Origin: an uncultured Ruminococcus sp.
GTDB taxonomy: Bacteria; Bacillota; Clostridia; Oscillospirales; Ruminococcaceae
Length of the DNA: 7,307 nucleotides
Assembly: GCA_945876155.1 (NCBI GenBank)
Contig: CAMCMW010000067.1
Coordinates: forward strand, 1-7,307
Direction: 5' to 3'
The notes beneath the pieces are model-generated. The model was not told the DNA's origin and did not search any database. It saw nothing but the letters and a program-made list of their open reading frames with translations. The translations under genes and the position numbers were made by a program. Positions 5,604-7,307 of this stretch are shown piece by piece. The first letter of the stretch is position 1. Each line of letters starts with the position of its first letter.

Positions 5604-6113
5604 TTATCTTCTGAGATAAACGGCACCGATGTTTATCAATTGACGAACAGACGTATACAATAATTTATCATCAATGCTGATACCGTTGGCTCTTATTATC
5701 TCAATTATTTCAGATATTTTTTTATTGCCATCTGACCAGCGCCAGAATAATCTTTGGATTTTATTAACTGAATATTTGCTTTCTCCCAATGAAATACAAA
5801 AGACTTTTTTATCATTTCTGTCCTTTCCCATAATACCAACACCATGACGTATCGGACGCATTTGTGAAAGCTGATACATTAATGCAGAGGGTGTGTCAGC
5901 AATAATCAGAAGTCCCATTTCATACAATTGCTTTAACTCTGTCTGCTGATTTTCATTTGTTCCGCATATCAATAAGCTTGTCCATAATTCAGCCTGTGCC
6001 TGTGAAAGAAAAAACTGTTCTCCGCAGCATTTTTCAACTATCAATCCGCTTCTTCCATTAATATCTGTTACTCCTGCTTCTATCGGACAACCAATAGACA
6101 TATAATGATTCAT
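5604..6113 (-). CDS. Small protein with two winged-helix-like halves, the second PqqD-like
   Basis: 169 residues from ATG 6113, which lies two bases after the stop of the upstream gene and 9 bases after AAGGA; a GTG at 6131 is possible but would contain this site. There is no signal peptide or membrane helix, so it is cytoplasmic. The N-terminal half has F-F-L-S-Q-A-Q-A-E-L-W-T-S-L-L and then E-L-K-Q-L-Y-E-M-G-L-L-I-I. The C-terminal half (about 113-169) has R-L-F-W-R-W-S-D-G-N-K-K-I-S-E-I-I-E-I-I and then V-R-Q-L-I-N-I-G-A-V-Y-L. Both follow the helix-helix-wing pattern. The second recalls PqqD-like peptide-recognition domains (hydrophobic-x-x-D-G-x-x-x-hydrophobic-x-E-I ... L-x-x-x-G-x-hydrophobic). 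In RiPP systems that fold binds leader peptides. No radical-SAM or other modifying enzyme is visible here, so here it might recognise a substrate or adaptor for the ATPase. Family assignment is tentative. Confidence 0.85.
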   Translation of the reverse strand: MNHYMSIGCPIEAGVTDINGRSGLIVEKCCGEQFFLSQAQAELWTSLLICGTNENQQTELKQLYEMGLLIIADTPSALMYQLSQMRPIRHGVGIMGKDRNDKKVFCISLGESKYSVNKIQRLFWRWSDGNKKISEIIEIIRANGISIDDKLLYTSVRQLINIGAVYLRR

Positions 6114-6115
6114 AA

Positions 6116-7192
6116 TCAGTCTTCCTTCCACTTTGCAACAGCCAGGTCACCCATTGTCTGTAAATCCGATATAATAGCATTAAGTTCACGCACAGCTCTT
6201 TCAGTATCAACATCAGGCATAACCTCACGATAACCTGTTCCCTGCTGACTGCTGTGTCCGAATGCTCCGAACAAGCCTGCAAGTCCTCGTCTTCTTTCCC
6301 TGTCAATAACTATTGAAGGAGTTCCTGATGCTGTATCAACAAGAAATTTCATATCCTTCTGACAGCAATGCAGTGCCATTGAAATCAGCAGCAATATAAT
6401 ATGTATTGCGGCAGGTATCATTAAAAATACTGTTGCGCCGGAAGCCGATATCACAGCATAAAGTGCTGCCGCAGTTCCGTTTAATATCCACTTTAAAGGA
6501 AACAGTTTAGGCAAAGTGAAAAATGTTCCAAGACCCAGCAGTGAAAATAATATTACCCCAATTATCTTTGAAACTGAAGACAGCATAAACAGTCCTGCAA
6601 GCAGAACAAATACTGCATTAAAAAGACAGCCATGCACTATAAAATTCCACCAGCTGAAACGATAACCTCTTTGCAGACGCAGACCATGTATCTGATTTAT
6701 ATCAAATTCATTCTGAAACAACGTTCTTCCTGCGAGTGAACGTCCCGGAGCTCTGAAAATAATTCTTTTGTTAGTTATCTGGAGTCTGCCCTTTGCTTTC
6801 ATGAACATGAGCCTTGTACGCAAAACGGCAAATTTATACTGTCTTATCGGGATTTCACCATCATTCGCCCTTAAATTATCGGGCACTATCTTATCGTTTT
6901 CTTCAAAGCATCTGCCTTTATTTGATTCAGGATCTCCAATACCCATATTATTGAGCATTGATGCCCAGAAATTACGGGGAGATGAAGTATCAAAGCTTGG
7001 TATACGAATCGGGGGCAGCTTTATTTTAATCTCTTTTTTTAATGTTTTCTCTTCAACATTATTTTTTGTTTCCATACGATGATAAGGCTGTACATCATTA
7101 AAGCCTGTAAAGTATGGCTGTTTTTCTCCTCTGCAATCACAAATCTGATTATCATCAAGGGGTTTTCCGCAATTTTCACAAAATTTCGCCAT
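6116..7192 (-). CDS. Zinc-ribbon, PH/GRAM-like, multi-pass membrane protein
   Basis: 358 residues; ATG 7192 follows GGAAAGGA by 8 bases. The N-terminus is a short zinc ribbon with C5-x-x-C8 and C18-x-C20. A linker with a basic, proline-rich stretch (about 51-66) follows. Residues about 113-176 (K-F-A-V-L-R-T-R-L ... G-R-L-Q-I-T-N-K-R-I-I-F-R) look like a bacterial PH/GRAM-type domain, where the L-x-I-T-N-K-R-I-I-F strand pair is typical. Four hydrophobic segments lie at about 185-206, 209-229, 238-256 and 258-276. The C-terminal 80 residues are soluble and end in a helix with R-E-L-N-A-I-I-S-D-L-Q-T-M-G-D. Zinc-ribbon/PH membrane proteins of this style are common and mostly uncharacterised in Clostridia. 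As first complete gene of the cassette, closely followed by the PqqD-like protein (2-base gap), it could be the membrane platform. Function unproven. Confidence 0.88.
   Translation of the reverse strand: MAKFCENCGKPLDDNQICDCRGEKQPYFTGFNDVQPYHRMETKNNVEEKTLKKEIKIKLPPIRIPSFDTSSPRNFWASMLNNMGIGDPESNKGRCFEENDKIVPDNLRANDGEIPIRQYKFAVLRTRLMFMKAKGRLQITNKRIIFRAPGRSLAGRTLFQNEFDINQIHGLRLQRGYRFSWWNFIVHGCLFNAVFVLLAGLFMLSSVSKIIGVILFSLLGLGTFFTLPKLFPLKWILNGTAAALYAVISASGATVFLMIPAAIHIILLLISMALHCCQKDMKFLVDTASGTPSIVIDRERRRGLAGLFGAFGHSSQQGTGYREVMPDVDTERAVRELNAIISDLQTMGDLAVAKWKED
6123..6127 (-). promoter_or_regulatory. Ribosome binding site (AAGGA) deciding the start at 6113
   Basis: AAGGA within a GGAAGGAAG purine stretch, 9 bases before ATG 6113. 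It sits inside the last codons of the upstream gene, so the two genes are probably translationally coupled. Confidence 0.6.
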
Positions 7193-7246
7193 ATTATTTT
7201 TCCTTTCCGCAGTTTTTACTTTTTTCAGGACAGAGAAATCAACATT

Positions 7247-7307
7247 TTACTTTTTCGCTTTTATAACTGCCTGCATCATGTCTTTGACGATTTTAAATTC
7301 TTTTCTT
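7247..7307 (-). CDS. 3' end of an unidentified upstream gene, truncated by the window edge
   Basis: Nineteen codons are open from the right edge and end at TAA 7249-7247: R-K-E-F-K-I-V-K-D-M-M-Q-A-V-I-K-A-K-K. The other two minus-strand frames are closed by stops in this stretch. The end is strongly basic and helical in character. It finishes 54 bases before the zinc-ribbon gene with no terminator between them, so it is probably in the same operon. Too short to identify. Confidence 0.5.
   Translation of the reverse strand, partial: RKEFKIVKDMMQAVIKAKK

Noticed and set aside
6058..6306. 82-codon minus-strand frame spanning the junction of two cassette genes
   Set aside because: Out of frame with both well-supported genes, with no independent ribosome site; a shadow.
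1..7307. CRISPR array, tRNA/rRNA genes, insertion sequence ends or attachment sites
   Set aside because: I saw no regularly spaced repeats, no tRNA-like cloverleaf, no transposase and no flanking direct repeats in the window.

Overview
The window is AT-rich, and every gene I can support lies on the minus strand. The secreted protein has an SH3b-SH3b-ricin-C39 architecture, ribosome binding sites are strong AGGAGG-like sequences, GTG and TTG starts are used, and the coding style is typical of low-GC Firmicutes. Together these suggest a gut or rumen Clostridia species, most like Ruminococcus or a neighbouring Oscillospiraceae/Lachnospiraceae genus. This is inference from style and domain content; no ribosomal or other marker gene is present.

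In the direction of transcription (right to left) the window opens with the last 19 codons of an unknown gene (7307-7247). A tightly packed cassette follows: a zinc-ribbon/PH-like multi-pass membrane protein (7192-6116), a 169-residue protein with two winged-helix-like halves, the second resembling PqqD (6113-5604), a single-pass membrane protein with a long acidic tail (5561-5001), and a VirD4/TrwB/TraG-like coupling ATPase with no transmembrane segment of its own (4985-3681). Spacings are 2 to about 40 bases and there is a Shine-Dalgarno before each gene, so this looks like one operon. After about 150 bases, which may hold a very small gene, comes a secreted C39-type cysteine peptidase (3532-1961). 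A 38-codon membrane peptide gene that is intact except for a one-base frameshift follows (1944-1829), and the unit closes at a strong hairpin terminator (1774-1737).

A second transcription unit starts just past the terminator. Three sigma-70-like promoters are arranged in tandem (1685-1534), and a near-perfect 15-bp inverted repeat brackets the middle one. They drive a 474-residue protein of unknown function (1471-47) whose histidine/aspartate motifs, in order, resemble YdjM/DUF457-type membrane-associated metal-dependent hydrolases. Its stop overlaps the TTG start of another gene that runs off the left edge.

Working idea (inference): the right-hand cassette encodes an ATP-driven export or DNA-transfer machine at the membrane, in which a soluble VirD4-like motor docks on a separate small membrane protein. 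The zinc-ribbon/PH protein and the PqqD-like protein would be membrane and recognition accessories. The co-directional C39 peptidase, with wall-binding SH3b domains, would be a surface or wall-processing partner. No relaxase, VirB4 or WXG100 protein is visible, so conjugation and type VII secretion are both unproven.
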